This document shows positions 42,538 through 51,334 of a stretch of 64,000 nt of DNA, piece by piece. The stretch covers positions 296,275-360,274 of the forward strand of contig CAWBOJ010000002.1 in assembly GCA_963790405.1 (NCBI GenBank). The letters are read 5' to 3'. Position 1 is the stretch's first letter. Each line of letters starts with the position of its first letter. A program made the translations under genes and the position numbers. This DNA is from JBGSMX01 sp963790405. Lineage in GTDB: Bacteria > Actinomycetota > Coriobacteriia > Anaerosomatales > JAGXFU01. Below the pieces are notes generated by a model, which worked only from the letters and a program-made list of their open reading frames with translations, was not told the origin of the DNA and made no database searches.

Positions 42538-42590
42538 GTTCATACCGCTGTTCATAACACCAGTATGAACACCGGGTCTGACACGGTCAA
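42538..42590 (-). promoter_or_regulatory. Promoter and operator of the toxin-antitoxin pair
   Basis: Minus-strand -35 TTGACC (42590-42585), 17-base spacer, -10 CATACT (42567-42562). Overlapping the -10 are three evenly spaced copies of one 8-mer: GTTCATAC (42538-42545), GTTCATAA (42550-42557) and inverted GTATGAAC (42563-42570), at 12-13 base intervals. Outer copies form a perfect inverted repeat. This matches how ribbon-helix-helix repressors bind. The -35 lies in the 3' end of the upstream membrane gene. Confidence 0.7.
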
Positions 42591-42919
42591 CCGCGTGCAG
42601 CGCGGCGCGCGGGAGACGGAAAGACCACCCGCAGCAGGTACGCGAAATCGAGCGGAGCGATGATTGCGTAGAGCACGACTATGGCATACGCGAGCACGGT
42701 GGCTCTCACGCCGGCGTAGTCGAGGATCATGACCGACAGAAACGCGATGTTCGGCGCGATCCACGTCCACAGGCCACCCGGGATCGACGCGGTCAGATCG
42801 ACCGGGGGCCGACGCACTGCATCGATGATGACGGCAAGCGCCACCACGAGGGGACCGTATCTGAGAACCGCGACCACTACGACGCCGATGACGGACAAGC
42901 CGATGTTGCCGTCGTGCAT
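42587..42919 (-). CDS. Small three-helix membrane protein, unknown
   Basis: A 110-residue protein with three to four hydrophobic segments (SVIGVVVVAVLRYGPLVVAL, NIAFLSVMILDYAG, VLAYAIVVLYAIIA) and a basic tail. Its ATG follows the purQ stop directly (TAGATG), so it is read from the purQ message. No family recognised, and no purine connection is apparent beyond position. Confidence 0.55.
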   Translation of the reverse strand: MHDGNIGLSVIGVVVVAVLRYGPLVVALAVIIDAVRRPPVDLTASIPGGLWTWIAPNIAFLSVMILDYAGVRATVLAYAIVVLYAIIAPLDFAYLLRVVFPSPARRAARG

Positions 42920-43618
42920 CTAGCCAGCCACTTCGGCCAGGCGCTTCGCGATGGTCGTGAAGAATGCCTGCCCGTCGGTGCCGCCCACGGCTGGGTCGAC
43001 CACGCGCTCGGGGTGCGGCATCAGGCCGAAGACGTTGCCACGCTCGTTGCAGACGCCCGCGATATCGTCGAGCGCGCCGTTGGGAGCACTTCCCCGCTCT
43101 TTGCGCGTCCCATCGAGCTCGCTGTAGCGCAGCACGATCTGACGGCGTGCATTGAGACGCGAGAGGGTTTGCTCGTCGCAGATGAAGTTGCCCTCGTTGT
43201 GGTTGATGGGAATGCGGACCACCGTGCCGGGCTCCAGATCGATCCACTGGCACGCGGATCTCTCGACGCGAAGCGTGACGTCCTTGCAGATGAACTTGAG
43301 ACCCGTGTTGCGCAGCAACGCGCCCGGCAACAGATGGGCCTCGCACAGGATCTGGAACCCGTTGCAGATGCCGATGACAGGACCGCCGGCCTCGGCGAAA
43401 CGCACGACCTCGGCCATCACGGGACTGAAGCGCGCGACCGCACCGCAGCGGATGTAGTCGCCGTAGCTGAACCCGCCCGGCAACACGAGCGCGTCAAAAC
43501 CGGTGAGGTCGGTGTCGCCGTGCCACACATACTCGGCCTCGAAGCCCAGGTGACGGGCAGCGTGGACGGCATCTTGCTCGCAGTTCGAGCCGGGGAAGAT
43601 CACGACGCCGAAGCGCAT
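42920..43618 (-). CDS. purQ: Phosphoribosylformylglycinamidine synthase, glutaminase subunit
   Basis: A class I amidotransferase that supplies ammonia to PurL. The start FGVVIFPGSNCEQDAVHA is typical. The nucleophile elbow is GPVIGICNGFQIL (Cys), and the His/Glu of the triad lie in FGLMPHPERVVDP. It has 232 residues. GGGGAGG lies seven bases before ATG 43618. purS ends two bases upstream. Confidence 0.97.
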   Translation of the reverse strand: MRFGVVIFPGSNCEQDAVHAARHLGFEAEYVWHGDTDLTGFDALVLPGGFSYGDYIRCGAVARFSPVMAEVVRFAEAGGPVIGICNGFQILCEAHLLPGALLRNTGLKFICKDVTLRVERSACQWIDLEPGTVVRIPINHNEGNFICDEQTLSRLNARRQIVLRYSELDGTRKERGSAPNGALDDIAGVCNERGNVFGLMPHPERVVDPAVGGTDGQAFFTTIAKRLAEVAG

Positions 43619-43620
43619 AC

Positions 43621-43857
43621 TCACGCCTCCCCGAGAAGCTCGATGCGGTACTCCTCGATCACGGGGTTGGCGAGCAGCTTGTCGCACATCTCGCGCACGG
43701 TAGCTTCATCCGTATCGGCGACCATGCGGATGTACTTGCCGATCTTGACCTCCTCGACCCCCTGATAGCCGAGGTTGCGCAGCGCGCGCTCGGCCGTCGC
43801 CCCGGGCGGGTCGAAGATGCCTTGCTTGTAGGTGACGAAGATCTCGTAGCGTGCCAT
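43621..43857 (-). CDS. purS: Phosphoribosylformylglycinamidine synthase, PurS subunit
   Basis: A 78-residue bridge subunit of the PurLQS complex. ARYEIFVTYKQGIFDPPGAT and RNLGYQGVEEVKIGKYI are the family signature, though the usual VxxKxGVLDPQG reads YKQGIFDPPG here. The ATG directly precedes this, and an upstream frame extension is ignored. It is followed at once by purQ. Confidence 0.95.
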   Translation of the reverse strand: MARYEIFVTYKQGIFDPPGATAERALRNLGYQGVEEVKIGKYIRMVADTDEATVREMCDKLLANPVIEEYRIELLGEA

Positions 43858-43861
43858 GGAC

Positions 43862-44398
43862 TTATGCGTCCCCCTTCTTGCCTCCGAACATGCCCTTGAC
43901 TCCGCCCACAATCTTGTCCGTGAGCTTCACGCTCTTGTCGACTCGAACGTCGTCGGCAATGGCCTTCTTGTCGTCCTTCGCCTCGGACTTCTTGACGTCC
44001 TTCTTCTTGCTGTCTGTCGAGTTCTGCGCCTGCCACTCCTTGCGCATGCGACGGATCTTCGTGAGATCGATGTACAGCGCGCTGAACAGCGTCGAGTAGG
44101 CGAACACCAGCCCGAGCGTTCCCGCCGGCGTTTCCTTGCCGTACCAGGCCCCGACCGAAAACACGATCGCCGCTACAAGCAGCCCCAGCCATATCTTGCG
44201 CCAGCGCTTGAATTCCGGAGTATCCGGCTCGAAGGGCACTCTCGCCTTGCTCTTGCTTGCCGAGGAACTCTTCTTGCCACCGCTGCCGCCCGATGTCCCG
44301 GACTCGCGCTTGGGCTTGGCGCTCGCCGCGCTCCTGCGGGTGCTTCCGATCTTGGCATCTCGTTGGTATCGCGGGTTTTGTGCACTTCGCCGTGCCAT
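43862..44398 (-). CDS. Lysine-rich two-helix membrane protein, unknown
   Basis: A 178-residue protein. A very basic, Ser-rich N-terminus (SAASAKPKRESGTSGGSGGK) leads to two membrane helices (IWLGLLVAAIVFSVGAWYG and LGLVFAYSTLFSALYIDL). A charged Lys/Asp tail follows (DSKKKDVKKSEAKDDKKAIA). It sits three bases after purC and four before purS, so it is surely co-transcribed with purine genes. The basic tails could touch membrane lipid or nucleic acid, which is speculation. Confidence 0.6.
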   Translation of the reverse strand: MARRSAQNPRYQRDAKIGSTRRSAASAKPKRESGTSGGSGGKKSSSASKSKARVPFEPDTPEFKRWRKIWLGLLVAAIVFSVGAWYGKETPAGTLGLVFAYSTLFSALYIDLTKIRRMRKEWQAQNSTDSKKKDVKKSEAKDDKKAIADDVRVDKSVKLTDKIVGGVKGMFGGKKGDA

Positions 44399-44400
44399 GT

Positions 44401-45288
44401 TTACGCACTTCCCTCGGGTTCGAACCTGCGGCCCGTGATGAGCTCGTAGGCCTGGATGTAGCGCGCGCTCGTACCCTCGACGATGTCTTTCGGCAGAGGA
44501 GGCGGTGGGGGCGTCTTGTCCCAACCGCTGCTTTCGAGCCAGTCGCGCACGTATTGTTTGTCGAAACTCGCTTGTCCCCGCCCCGGTTCGTACTCTGCAG
44601 CGGGCCAGAATCGACTCGAGTCTGGAGTGAGCACCTCGTCGATCAGCGTGACCACTCCGTCGACGACGCCGAACTCGAACTTGGTATCGGCAATGATCAC
44701 GCCGCGGCCGGCCGCGTGCTCCCGCGCACGCGAGTAGACCTCGATCGAACCGCGCCGCAGCGCTTGCGCGGAATCCTCGCCGATCAGCTCCGCCATGCGC
44801 TCGAAGCTGATGTTCTCGTCGTGATCGCCGATCTCGGCTTTCGTACTCGGCGTGAAGATCACCTCGTCGAGCTTGTCGGACTCGCGCAGTCCACCGGGCA
44901 GCTCGATCCCACACACGGTGCCGGAGCGCTGGTACTCCTTCCAGCCCGAACCAGCCAGGTAGCCGCGCACGATGCACTCGATCGGGAAGACCTCGGCCTT
45001 CTTCACGAGCATGAAGCGCCCGCGCAGGTAGTCGGCATGCGGCGCGAACTGCTCGGGCAGGTCGGCAACGTCTGTGGACAGCAGATGATTCGGCACGACA
45101 TCGCCGAGAAGCTCGAACCAGAACAGCGAGAGCTTCGTGAGCACCTCGCCCTTGTAGGGAATCGCGTCGGGCAACACGAAGTCGAAGGCGCTTATCCGGT
45201 CGCTCGCGACCAAGAGCAAACGGTCGCCGAGGTCGTAAAGATCGCGCACTTTGCCTTGGGAATCGGGGCGAAGGCCCTGCGGCTGCAT
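44401..45288 (-). CDS. purC: SAICAR synthetase
   Basis: PurC joins aspartate to CAIR with ATP. Family marks are GKVRDLYDLGDRLLLVASDR, SAFDFVLPDAIPYKG, CIVRGYLAGSGWKEYQ, IADTKFEFG and LIDEVLTPDSSRFW. The ATG at 45288, followed by QPQGLRPDSQGKVRD and with AGGAG nine bases upstream, gives 295 residues. A longer frame upstream lacks homology. It heads the purC-x-purS-purQ group. Confidence 0.96.
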   Translation of the reverse strand: MQPQGLRPDSQGKVRDLYDLGDRLLLVASDRISAFDFVLPDAIPYKGEVLTKLSLFWFELLGDVVPNHLLSTDVADLPEQFAPHADYLRGRFMLVKKAEVFPIECIVRGYLAGSGWKEYQRSGTVCGIELPGGLRESDKLDEVIFTPSTKAEIGDHDENISFERMAELIGEDSAQALRRGSIEVYSRAREHAAGRGVIIADTKFEFGVVDGVVTLIDEVLTPDSSRFWPAAEYEPGRGQASFDKQYVRDWLESSGWDKTPPPPPLPKDIVEGTSARYIQAYELITGRRFEPEGSA

Positions 45289-45472
45289 CGGCAGTCGCTC
45301 CTCTCGGGGTCTCCAGGCGGTCGGACCGCTACCCGGGGAACGAAGTTGGACTGCGGGGGCGCGGGGGTACGCGGTCATTGTAGGCGAAACGGCGACACGG
45401 GTGTAGAGCCGTGCGGGGGATGGAAGTGCTCGCCGCCGGATCGCGACAGCGACGAGGATCGCAGCGAACGGA

Positions 45473-45697
45473 TCAGCTGAAGATGCTCCACCCGTTGTAG
45501 AGCGTCATCGCCGCAAAACCGTGGCCCACCGCGATCACGACGAGCGCCCAGGCTCCCCGCCGGTGGACTTTCATGTGCGTACGGCCCTTGAACTTGATGA
45601 TGCGCATGCCCACGAGCATCTGGAACACGAGAAGCGAGAACGTCAGGATCCCGCCGTATGCGATGTGCGTCAAAGTGAGTTCGAATCCGAAGATCAT
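45473..45697 (-). CDS. Small His-bearing two-helix membrane protein, unknown
   Basis: A 74-residue protein with helices near 8-30 and 46-67 and four His (THIAYGG, THMKVHRRG, VGHGFAAM). Paired His on facing helices could bind haem as in cytochrome b-like domains, but this is inference. CGAGGA precedes the ATG. It lies 14 bases upstream of the histidine kinase stop and on the same strand, probably a separate short transcript or the end of the kinase operon. Confidence 0.5.
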   Translation of the reverse strand: MIFGFELTLTHIAYGGILTFSLLVFQMLVGMRIIKFKGRTHMKVHRRGAWALVVIAVGHGFAAMTLYNGWSIFS

Positions 45698-45711
45698 GTG
45701 TCCTCGTTCGT

Positions 45712-47088
45712 CTAGGTAGCCAGCGGCAGCCGGATCGTGAACACGCTGCCGGCCACGTCTCGCCGGGAGACCCCTACGGTGCCTCCGTGACGATCCACAA
45801 TCTCCTTCACGACCGCCAGACCGATTCCCAATCCGCCCGTCTTGCGGTTGCGTGCGGCATCGGCCCGCCAGAAGCGGTCGAACACATGCGCGCTGTCCTC
45901 ATCCGAGATGCCTATGCCCGTGTCGGCAACTTCAACGATGGCCCGATCGTTCTCGGCTCTGACCGCGACGGTCACGCTGCCGCCCTCCGGCGTGTAGCGA
46001 GCCGTGTTCGAGATCAGATTGCCAACCGCCTGCATCAGCCGGTCCGCATCACCCAAGACGTACACTCCGTCGGCGATGTCCACGTGCACCGTAAGGCCCA
46101 CGGAATCGAGCAGGATGCGGTGGGTATCGAGGGCTGCTCGCACCGTCCCGCCGAGCTCGATGCGGTGCATCTCCATCGAAGCACTTCCGCGCTCGAGGCG
46201 AGTCAGCTCGAGAATCCCATCCGCAAGACGACCGAGCCGCACCGTCTCATCGCGAACGATTCCGAGCCGCTCCTCATCGGCAGGTAGCACGCCATCTTGC
46301 ATCGCCTCGACCGTTGCCTGTATGGCCTGCAGCGGCGTGCGCAGCTCGTGAGCCACGTCGGCCGTGAGCCGCCGTTCCATCTCGCGGTCCGCCTCGATCG
46401 AATCGGCCATCTCGTCAAAGGTCCTGCCGAGAACAGAGATGGCATCGTCGCCGTCCATTCCCGTCCGGGCATGAGCGTCTCCGCCTCGCAGCGATTCGGC
46501 TGTCAGGGTGATGCGGTCGATCGGTCGCACGAGCGAGACCGCAAACCACATGCCCGCCATCGAGGCGAGCGCGACAGAAATCAACCCCGCGATGCCAAGG
46601 CCGATGAAGCTCGCGCGGCGGAAGTTCAAGTCGTTCTCATTCAGAAGTCCCTCAGGCGCAAGGGTCCAGACGCGCACCACGCCAACGGACTCGCCGTCGA
46701 TCAGGATCGGAGCCGTCACGACCGAACCTTGCGGGGTCCGCGCACTGCCCTCGGGAAGACCCATCATCTGCTCGCTGGCCGCCGTCGCAACGCTGTCGTC
46801 GTACATGACGCGACCGTCTGGCGTCAGTACCTGCAGCGCCAACCCGCTCATGAGACCGTACCGGGGCATCTGGTCGAACGACCACTGGCCCCCGGAATGC
46901 GCGTACGACATGGCCAGCAGGCCCGACGCGCTGTTGGCCGTCTGCTGAAGATTCTCTTCGATGTACGCGTCGAACTGCTTGGCCCACAACACGCCGAGGA
47001 TGACTGCGGCCACGATCATCGTGAGCACGGCGACCGCAGCGAACGAGGCGGCCAACCTCCTGCTCAGCGTGCCGTGAGCACTCGCCAT
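45712..47088 (-). CDS. Membrane sensor histidine kinase, HAMP type
   Basis: A 458-residue kinase with helix 1 (VAVLTMIVAAVILGVLWA), an outside sensing region of about 125 residues, helix 2, and a HAMP linker (VRPIDRITLTAESLRGGDAH). The phosphorylated His lies in DVAHELRTPLQAIQA, with N box NLISNTARYTPEGG and G boxes VEVADTGIGI and GGLGIGLAVVKEIV. Its ATG lies three bases after the regulator stop, so the pair forms one two-component system. The signal is not evident from sequence. Confidence 0.93.
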   Translation of the reverse strand: MASAHGTLSRRLAASFAAVAVLTMIVAAVILGVLWAKQFDAYIEENLQQTANSASGLLAMSYAHSGGQWSFDQMPRYGLMSGLALQVLTPDGRVMYDDSVATAASEQMMGLPEGSARTPQGSVVTAPILIDGESVGVVRVWTLAPEGLLNENDLNFRRASFIGLGIAGLISVALASMAGMWFAVSLVRPIDRITLTAESLRGGDAHARTGMDGDDAISVLGRTFDEMADSIEADREMERRLTADVAHELRTPLQAIQATVEAMQDGVLPADEERLGIVRDETVRLGRLADGILELTRLERGSASMEMHRIELGGTVRAALDTHRILLDSVGLTVHVDIADGVYVLGDADRLMQAVGNLISNTARYTPEGGSVTVAVRAENDRAIVEVADTGIGISDEDSAHVFDRFWRADAARNRKTGGLGIGLAVVKEIVDRHGGTVGVSRRDVAGSVFTIRLPLAT

Positions 47089-47091
47089 GGG

Positions 47092-47799
47092 CTAGGCCTC
47101 GGCCCTGGGCGGCTCGAACCGGTAGCCGACGCCGTGCACTGTATATATGTATGCGGGTTCGCGCGGATCGTCGTGCATCTTGGCCCGCAGGTTCTTCACG
47201 TGGCTGTCGATCGTGCGCTCGTAGCCCTCGAAATCGTAGCCAAGCACCTTCTCCACCAACTCCATGCGCGAGTAGACGCGACCGGGGTAGCGGGCCAAGG
47301 TGATGAGCAACTTGAACTCGCTCGCCGTCAGATCGAGCTCCTCGCCGGCGAGAAAAGCCTTGTGCGACGCGATGTCTATCTCGAGTTCGCCGAAGACGAG
47401 CTTGTCGCGTTGCGGCTCTTCGCCCGGGTGTGCGCGGCGCAGCAACGCGCGGACGCGCGCCACCAGTTCGCGAGGAGAAAACGGCTTGACCAGGTAGTCA
47501 TCAGCGCCGAGCTCGAGCCCGGTGACCCGGTCCTCGAGCTCTCCTTTGGCGGTGAGCATGATGATCGGCGTGTCCGAGACATCCCTGATCGCCCGGCACA
47601 CGTCCTCGCCGGGAACTCCGGGAAGCATCAAGTCGAGCACCACCAGGTCGAAGCTCTTCTTCTCGAACTCGTCGAGCGCTTCTTGCCCGTCCACGACCGC
47701 CGTCACCCAGTACCCCTCTTTCTCAAGGTACGCGGCGACTGCCTGGCGAATAGCCTTCTCATCTTCAACGACGAGGATCCGGCGTGTGGGTACGGACAT
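47092..47799 (-). CDS. OmpR/PhoB-family response regulator
   Basis: A 235-residue regulator. The receiver domain has acidic pair VVEDEK, phosphorylated Asp in LVVLDLMLPG, Thr/Ser switch in IIMLTAKG and Lys in DYLVKPFSP. The DNA-binding winged helix includes LTASEFKLLITLARYPG and TIDSHVKNLRAKM with VHGVGYRFE at the end. AAAGGAG lies five bases before ATG 47799, so a longer frame is ignored. It is the partner of the kinase directly downstream. Confidence 0.95.
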   Translation of the reverse strand: MSVPTRRILVVEDEKAIRQAVAAYLEKEGYWVTAVVDGQEALDEFEKKSFDLVVLDLMLPGVPGEDVCRAIRDVSDTPIIMLTAKGELEDRVTGLELGADDYLVKPFSPRELVARVRALLRRAHPGEEPQRDKLVFGELEIDIASHKAFLAGEELDLTASEFKLLITLARYPGRVYSRMELVEKVLGYDFEGYERTIDSHVKNLRAKMHDDPREPAYIYTVHGVGYRFEPPRAEA

Positions 47800-47901
47800 G
47801 TGGGCTCCTTTGCGCGTCCAAGCTAGCTCAGTTGATCTCGGACACACTAGCAAGTGTAGACCCATGGGCCACGTTCACCTGCGGACTCCACCGAATCTCC
47901 A

Positions 47902-49359
47902 CTAGGCGGCGGGAATCTTGACCGTGAACCGAGTTCCCTGCCCAGGGGCGCTCGAGACCGAGATGACAGCCCCTATCACGTCGGACAGCTCACGTGCGAT
48001 AGCTAGCGCGAGCCCGACGCCCTGCCGGTGATCCGGCAAAGTACGCTCATCGTCAGGGAATGGCTCGAAGACGCGATCTCTCTCTCGGGGCGACATCCCG
48101 GCCCCGGTGTCTTCAACCGAGATGGTGACCGCATCGGGGACATCCGCCATCGTGACGGTCACGGTTCCCCCTTCGGGAGTGAAGCGCAGTGCGTTGCCGA
48201 CAAGATTGCTCACGATCTGCTCGACCTTGTCGCCGTCCGTACGCACCTCGGGCCGGGTCGATTCGTTCTCCAGGATGAGCGCGATATTCCGTTCCTTGGC
48301 GATGCCCCTCTGCTCGCCTACGACACACGCGACTATCGGGTGGAGAGCCACCGGGCGCATGCTCACCGCCGCCTGCCCGGTCTCGATCTTGGAGATGTCC
48401 AGGATGTCGTTGCACAGGTTCAGCAATCGCTTGCCGGAGTTCTCGATCATCTCTAGCTGCGTGAGCTGCTCGGAGTTGATGTCTCCCGCCATCCCCCGCA
48501 AGATCACCCCGGTGAAGCCGAGGATCGAATTGAGCGGGGTACGTAGCTCGTGACTGAGCTTGGCAAGAAAGTCCCTCTTCGCGCTGTCTGCCACCTCGAG
48601 TCGCTGGTTGGCGATGGTGAGTTCCAAAGTACGTTGCTCGACCTGGCCCTCCAAATCGCGGCGGTAGGCCGCAAGCTCCTCGTCGACCAAGAGACGCTGT
48701 GTGACATCGACGAGAGCGATCACCGTCTCACCGTCGCCGGGGGCGCGCGTCGTCTCGGCACTGGCCGAGACTATGCGATCCGCACCCTCACGATTGATCA
48801 CAAACAGCTCGTCGTGGAAGGGAGCTTGCGCCGCGATGTCGGCAATCGTCTGGCGTGGGCCCTCCGCGGCACCACCTCCGTAGGGGCGAAGCCACAAGTC
48901 ATCTGTTCGCGGACGACCCCCGGCCCCCAGCCCGAACTGCGTCCTGACGTGCTGGCTCGCGAATCTCACCTGCCCCGTGGCATCCAGCATGACAATCGCA
49001 GCAGGACTCGCATTGATGACCGAGGCCGTGAGATCCCGTTCGTGGCGGAGCTCCTCTTGTGTGCGTCCGAGGGTCGCAATCCGATCGCTCGCATCCACGG
49101 AGTAGGCAACGTAGGCAAGCAGTGGGAAGAAGAGAACCTCGATGTAGTCCTCCACAACATCGAACGCAACCGTCACGTCGAGGTGCTCGAGAACATTCGA
49201 GACCCCCACCAACACATACACGCCAAGCGCCACAACCAGAATCGCCTTGGCGCTTCGCTCGATGCGGCGCCCCTCGCCCGCGGGAATGGTGAGCGCAGCC
49301 AGGAGTGCCACCGTGAAGCCGAGGGTAGAGACGATGTCGAGGCCCGCGATGGCGTTCAT
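47902..49359 (-). CDS. Membrane PAS-domain histidine kinase (orphan)
   Basis: This 485-residue kinase has about three N-terminal helices, then a PAS domain (SVINASPAAIVMLDATGQVR), a coiled coil, and the kinase core: His in KLSHELRTPLNSILGF, N box NLVGNALRFTPEGG and G boxes VEDTGAGMS and GVGLALAIARELS. No receiver is adjacent apart from the complete system just downstream, so it is probably an orphan or feeds that regulator. Its ATG overlaps the preceding small membrane gene by four bases (ATGA). Confidence 0.9.
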   Translation of the reverse strand: MNAIAGLDIVSTLGFTVALLAALTIPAGEGRRIERSAKAILVVALGVYVLVGVSNVLEHLDVTVAFDVVEDYIEVLFFPLLAYVAYSVDASDRIATLGRTQEELRHERDLTASVINASPAAIVMLDATGQVRFASQHVRTQFGLGAGGRPRTDDLWLRPYGGGAAEGPRQTIADIAAQAPFHDELFVINREGADRIVSASAETTRAPGDGETVIALVDVTQRLLVDEELAAYRRDLEGQVEQRTLELTIANQRLEVADSAKRDFLAKLSHELRTPLNSILGFTGVILRGMAGDINSEQLTQLEMIENSGKRLLNLCNDILDISKIETGQAAVSMRPVALHPIVACVVGEQRGIAKERNIALILENESTRPEVRTDGDKVEQIVSNLVGNALRFTPEGGTVTVTMADVPDAVTISVEDTGAGMSPRERDRVFEPFPDDERTLPDHRQGVGLALAIARELSDVIGAVISVSSAPGQGTRFTVKIPAA

Positions 49360-49637
49360 CGTTCGTCCTGCGTCCTTCGCTCCACAACACTCAGCCGCAC
49401 CAGCCCGAATGCGAAGGCGACCGCGGCCGCTGCAAGAGCCGCATGCTCAAACAGGTTGAGCAAGTCAGGGAGGATCACCGTCTCGAGAACGGTGAAGGTG
49501 TACGAGACGATGACGAGAAGTGCGCCCGCGGCGAGCGCGGGCTTGCCGGCGAACGACAGACGTCTCACGGCCGAGTACATGACAGGCGCAAGAGCCAGGG
49601 CCATAAGCACTGCGACTATTTCGCTCACCTGGAACAC
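49356..49637 (-). CDS. Small three-helix membrane protein upstream of the PAS kinase
   Basis: A 93-residue protein of three helices, translationally coupled to the kinase by an ATGA overlap. Its second half (SYTFTVLETVILPDLLNLFE) resembles the membrane part of the kinase (LVGVSNVLEHLDVTVAFDVV) in spacing and character, so both may be halves of one sensing module. GTG 49637 has AGGAG eight bases upstream. Confidence 0.6.
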   Translation of the reverse strand: MFQVSEIVAVLMALALAPVMYSAVRRLSFAGKPALAAGALLVIVSYTFTVLETVILPDLLNLFEHAALAAAAVAFAFGLVRLSVVERRTQDER

Positions 49638-49840
49638 AAGAACGGCTCCTCACAAGCGACCGGCATACCGATTGCTTCATTCTTTCCCTTTATTAAGGGG
49701 TTCGTGAACATCCTAGTGGCTCAGCAAATGTCCGACCACCTGAGGCACTGCACGTGGCACGCCACTTGTCGGCCGATGGCTCAAGCGCCTGGGCATATCG
49801 TCCGATGGGTATACTGAATCATACAGATGGCGGAGTAATC

Positions 49841-51334
49841 ATGACAAACGACAGAACATACTCGCAACAGCCTGCAAAGCGTACTAGGAATTCAGCTCCC
49901 GGATTCACAGTCGTCGAGTTCGTCATTGCTGCATCGATCCTCTTCGGAGTCGTCGTCGCGGTCATGAGCGTAGTGACCTTCTCCGCTGCAGCCGCGCAGA
50001 GCAACGCAGTGCGGGATTCTGCAGTGAACCTCGCGAACCAGCACATCGAACAGGCCCGAAACCTCCCGTACGACGATATCGGTGTCTACTACACCAACGG
50101 CGCGCACGGCGATCCGCCCGGCTCGATTCTCACACCCCAGACCGTGAATGACTTCGAGGTCTCGACCGCCGTGTGGTGGGAGCGTGACGAGACTAGCGGA
50201 CGCGCCACGTACAAGAACATCAACGTCACCGTGTCGTGGGTCGCACCGCGCGAAGGCTCGGTAACGGTGTCCTCGGCCATTTACGGGCGCAGTCTGCTCA
50301 ATAACACCGGAGACGTACTCGTCACGGTCCTCGATATCGACACGGTCGAACCCATCGACGGCGCGTCGGTGATCCTGTCGCCCGCAAGTGGCTCGGCACG
50401 TTCACTGCGCAGCGATGCGGCCGGCGAGGCGTTCTTCGGGTTCGTCTCCTCGGGGCCACTTGACCTCGAACTCGAATCCGGCGACTACATCTTCGATCTG
50501 TCGAGCATCGCCGGTGCCGAAGTTGCCCCCGACGCACTCACTCGGCTCACGGTTTTCGGACAACTCCCAAGTTCTGCTCTCATTCACGTGATAGGCAGTG
50601 GAGGCGACAACATCCGCGGCGCAGAGGTCACGATCTCGGATGCGACCGGAACCGAACTCACCGAGACGACGGACTCACGTGGTATCGCAGAGTTCGACGG
50701 ACTACTCAGAGGTGAATGGGTCGTCACCGCGACAGCGGCCAATCGGTCGGACGTGACCGACGCCTTCACGATCAGCACAGGTGGCGAGAGCGTGGAAGTC
50801 GAGCTGGTGATGCCCGATCCCGCCGCCTTGCTGGTTCATGTGCTCGCCGATGGTTCGGGCGCGCCCATTCCCGACGCGGAGGTCACCGTCACAGGGCCGC
50901 AGCCGAGAACCGATCAGGCTCCAGGCAGCCCCGCAGTGTCCAACTCAAACGGGGAAGCGTCGTTCCAGATCGCGGGCTCCGGCTCGTACTTCGTACGTGT
51001 GAGCGCTCCCGGGTTCACGGACGGTTCCGCCACAGTAATAGTCAGTGCCGGCTCCAGTAGCGTCGTCGAGGTCTCTTTGAACGCCCCGCAATCGGGCGCA
51101 CTCCTCATCAGGGTCGAGGACTCACGCGGTCGACCGATCGCACGCGCCAAGCTCGTTGTCTGGAACGCGGACTTCAGCTACATACAAAGTGGCATCCGCT
51201 GTGAAGACGGCGAGATCGTGCTGCCCGACCTGGTGCCGGGCGTCTACTACGCCCGCGTGGTGCAGGGCGGCGCAACGGGGACTGCCGAAGTCACCAATGG
51301 TACGACGGCGCTCATGCTGGTGGTGTCCCGATGA
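49841..51334 (+). CDS. Type IV pilin-like protein with repeated carboxypeptidase-regulatory-like domains
   Basis: The prepilin site is G followed by FTVVEFVIAASILFGVVVAV at about residue 21, with Glu at position +5 and a basic leader (MTNDRTYSQQPAKRTRNSAPG). After a pilin-like helix and about 100 residues of head come at least four beta-sandwich modules resembling the carboxypeptidase regulatory domain, with GASVILSPASGSARSLRSDA, GAEVTISDATGTELTETTD and DAEVTVTGPQPRTDQAPG. At 497 residues it is far longer than a pilin. ATG 49841 has CGGAG five bases upstream. A possible -10 TATACT lies at 49810-49815. It leads three overlapping or adjacent pilus genes. Confidence 0.85.
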   Translation: MTNDRTYSQQPAKRTRNSAPGFTVVEFVIAASILFGVVVAVMSVVTFSAAAAQSNAVRDSAVNLANQHIEQARNLPYDDIGVYYTNGAHGDPPGSILTPQTVNDFEVSTAVWWERDETSGRATYKNINVTVSWVAPREGSVTVSSAIYGRSLLNNTGDVLVTVLDIDTVEPIDGASVILSPASGSARSLRSDAAGEAFFGFVSSGPLDLELESGDYIFDLSSIAGAEVAPDALTRLTVFGQLPSSALIHVIGSGGDNIRGAEVTISDATGTELTETTDSRGIAEFDGLLRGEWVVTATAANRSDVTDAFTISTGGESVEVELVMPDPAALLVHVLADGSGAPIPDAEVTVTGPQPRTDQAPGSPAVSNSNGEASFQIAGSGSYFVRVSAPGFTDGSATVIVSAGSSSVVEVSLNAPQSGALLIRVEDSRGRPIARAKLVVWNADFSYIQSGIRCEDGEIVLPDLVPGVYYARVVQGGATGTAEVTNGTTALMLVVSR

